A model generated the notes under the pieces. It was not told the origin of the DNA and searched no databases. It saw nothing but the letters and a program-made list of their open reading frames with translations. Both the position numbers and the translations under genes were made by a program. Below, piece after piece: positions 5,278 to 6,341 of a stretch of DNA of 6,341 nucleotides; the stretch's first letter is position 1; the number at the start of each line of letters is the position of its first letter. Location of the stretch: NCBI GenBank assembly GCA_002386405.1, contig DGIP01000292.1, positions 453 through 6,793 on the forward strand, read 5' to 3'. Source of the stretch: Stenotrophomonas maltophilia (GTDB lineage Bacteria > Pseudomonadota > Gammaproteobacteria > Xanthomonadales > Xanthomonadaceae).

Positions 5278-6341
5278 ATGGATGCGATCCGTGCCTTCCG
5301 CCGACTTCCGGTTCGCGCTGCTGTCCTGGCGGCCAGCCTGCTGCTGGGCGGCTGCGCCACCCTGCCCCGCACGCCGGTGCCTGCCGACCAGGTGGCCTGG
5401 GCCGTAGTGCCCGGCATGCCGGACGTGCGCGCCTGGGCCGGCCGGCCGAACCGCGACATGGAGCTCGATTTCGAGCAGTCCATCCGCGATGAACGCCCGG
5501 ATCAGTTTCCCGTGGCTGCCGACGGGCGCATCCACTACCCGCATCTGGCGCTGTCCGGCGGCGGCGCGAATGGTGCATTCGGCGCGGGCTTTCTCAATGG
5601 CTGGACCGCGACCGGCACCCGCCCCACCTTCAAGATCGTCACCGGTGTATCCACTGGCGCGCTGATGGCGCCGTATGCATTCCTCGGGCCGGACTACGAC
5701 GAAGCGCTGCGCCGCTTCTACACCACCACCTCCGATGCCGACGTGTTCGCCGCCGGCAACCCGCTGATGGCGCTGCTGCGCCGCGACTCGCTCGCCCATA
5801 CCGCGCCGCTGGAAGCGCTGATCGCCACGGCCATCGATGCGCCCCTGCTGGCGAAGATCGCCGCCGAGCATCGCGCCGGGCGGCGGCTGTACATGGGAAC
5901 GGCGGACCTGGATTCGCGTCACTTCGTGGTCTGGAACATGGGCCTGATCGCCAGCCGCGAGACGCCGGAATCGATGGCGTTGTTCCGCCGCGTGATGCTG
6001 GCGTCGGCCTCCATCCCCATCGCGTTTCCGCCGGTATTGATCGAAGTAGACGTACACGGCCACCGCTACGACGAGATGCACGTGGATGGCTTCGTGGCCG
6101 CCAACATCTTCCTGCATGCCGGCATCATCGATCCACAGCGGATCTACAACCGGCTCTCGCGTGCGCCGGCCACCTATGACACCTTCATGATCCACAACGG
6201 CCAGCTCAACGCCGCCTCCGATCCGGCGGAACGTTCGCTGCGTGGCATCGCGTTCCGCACCATCGAAGTGGCCGGCCGCGCCGGCATGGTCGGCGACCTG
6301 TTCCGCGAGTACGCCTATGCACGCCGCGACCGCGCGCGGTT
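5278..6341 (+). CDS. Patatin-like phospholipase lipoprotein (runs off the right edge)
   Basis: Predicted membrane-anchored serine lipid acyl hydrolase of the bacterial patatin group; 354 residues are visible with no stop. The N-terminus MDAIRAFRRLPVR is followed by a hydrophobic stretch and a lipobox, LGGC (23-26), so Cys26 should be lipidated. Residue +2 is Ala, not Asp, which fits outer-membrane sorting. The patatin domain starts near 88: HLALSGGGANGAFGAG (89-104) with the glycine-rich oxyanion loop, the nucleophile motif GVSTG (123-127) with Ser125, and the DG dyad (270-271) with Asp270; the catalytic Ser-Asp pair is complete. TADLDS (208-213) and ASASIPIAFPPV (242-253) are further family-type segments. 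The ATG at 5278 has no good Shine-Dalgarno sequence, but it gives a proper lipoprotein signal; an in-frame GTG at 5242 would put twelve extra residues before it. Upstream lies the REP pair, so it probably has its own promoter. The substrate and the C-terminal part cannot be seen. Confidence 0.92.
   Translation, partial: MDAIRAFRRLPVRAAVLAASLLLGGCATLPRTPVPADQVAWAVVPGMPDVRAWAGRPNRDMELDFEQSIRDERPDQFPVAADGRIHYPHLALSGGGANGAFGAGFLNGWTATGTRPTFKIVTGVSTGALMAPYAFLGPDYDEALRRFYTTTSDADVFAAGNPLMALLRRDSLAHTAPLEALIATAIDAPLLAKIAAEHRAGRRLYMGTADLDSRHFVVWNMGLIASRETPESMALFRRVMLASASIPIAFPPVLIEVDVHGHRYDEMHVDGFVAANIFLHAGIIDPQRIYNRLSRAPATYDTFMIHNGQLNAASDPAERSLRGIAFRTIEVAGRAGMVGDLFREYAYARRDRAR

Noticed and set aside
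4879..6195. A 438-codon minus-strand frame opposite the LysR gene and the patatin gene
   Set aside because: It runs through the REP pair and opposite two conserved genes; no domain and no ribosome binding context.
1..6341. Genomic island, defence system, biosynthetic cluster or CRISPR
   Set aside because: No transposase, integrase, att-like repeats, spaced direct repeats or defence-type genes were seen, and composition looks even across the window.

Overview
The window is GC-rich and densely coded, with a codon usage and gene set typical of the Xanthomonadaceae. Three things point to Stenotrophomonas or a close relative (inference). The prolyl aminopeptidase has the same architecture, and nearly the same catalytic residue numbering, as the Xanthomonas campestris enzyme. 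All the genes look like ordinary gammaproteobacterial chromosomal genes. An inverted pair of GTAG-headed palindromes resembles the GTAG-type REP (SMAG) elements described from S. maltophilia. No tRNA, rRNA, CRISPR array, insertion sequence, phage gene or plasmid gene was seen.

Layout from left to right. (1) 1-1414, minus strand: the first 471 codons of a large Lhr-family superfamily 2 helicase, cut by the left edge. (2) 1415-1544: a short divergent intergenic region. (3) 1545-1991, plus: a 148-residue exported protein of unknown function. (4) 2040-3002, plus: a prolyl aminopeptidase (S33 family), 48 bases downstream and possibly cotranscribed with (3). (5) 2978-4108, minus: an Old Yellow Enzyme-type alkene reductase, converging on the peptidase gene with a 25-base overlap of coding sequence. 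(6) 4109-4235: a 127-base divergent control region with candidate overlapping promoters and two dyad symmetries. (7) 4236-5150, plus: a LysR-type regulator, probably controlling the reductase and itself. (8) 5146-5227: the inverted REP pair, whose GTAG head supplies the stop codon of the LysR gene. (9) 5278-6341, plus: the first 354 codons of a patatin-like phospholipase lipoprotein, cut by the right edge.

Only one pair shows a clear functional partnership: the LysR regulator and the divergent flavin reductase. This is the common arrangement in which an LTTR senses a small, often electrophilic, molecule and induces the enzyme that reduces it. The rest are unrelated housekeeping or accessory functions (DNA repair helicase, peptide turnover, envelope lipid hydrolysis). 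I found no convincing new multi-gene system. The points most worth a second look are the REP pair fused to the end of the LysR gene, the structured reductase leader/operator, the Arg-to-Thr change at a usual FMN-phosphate position of the reductase, and the uncharacterised small secreted protein.
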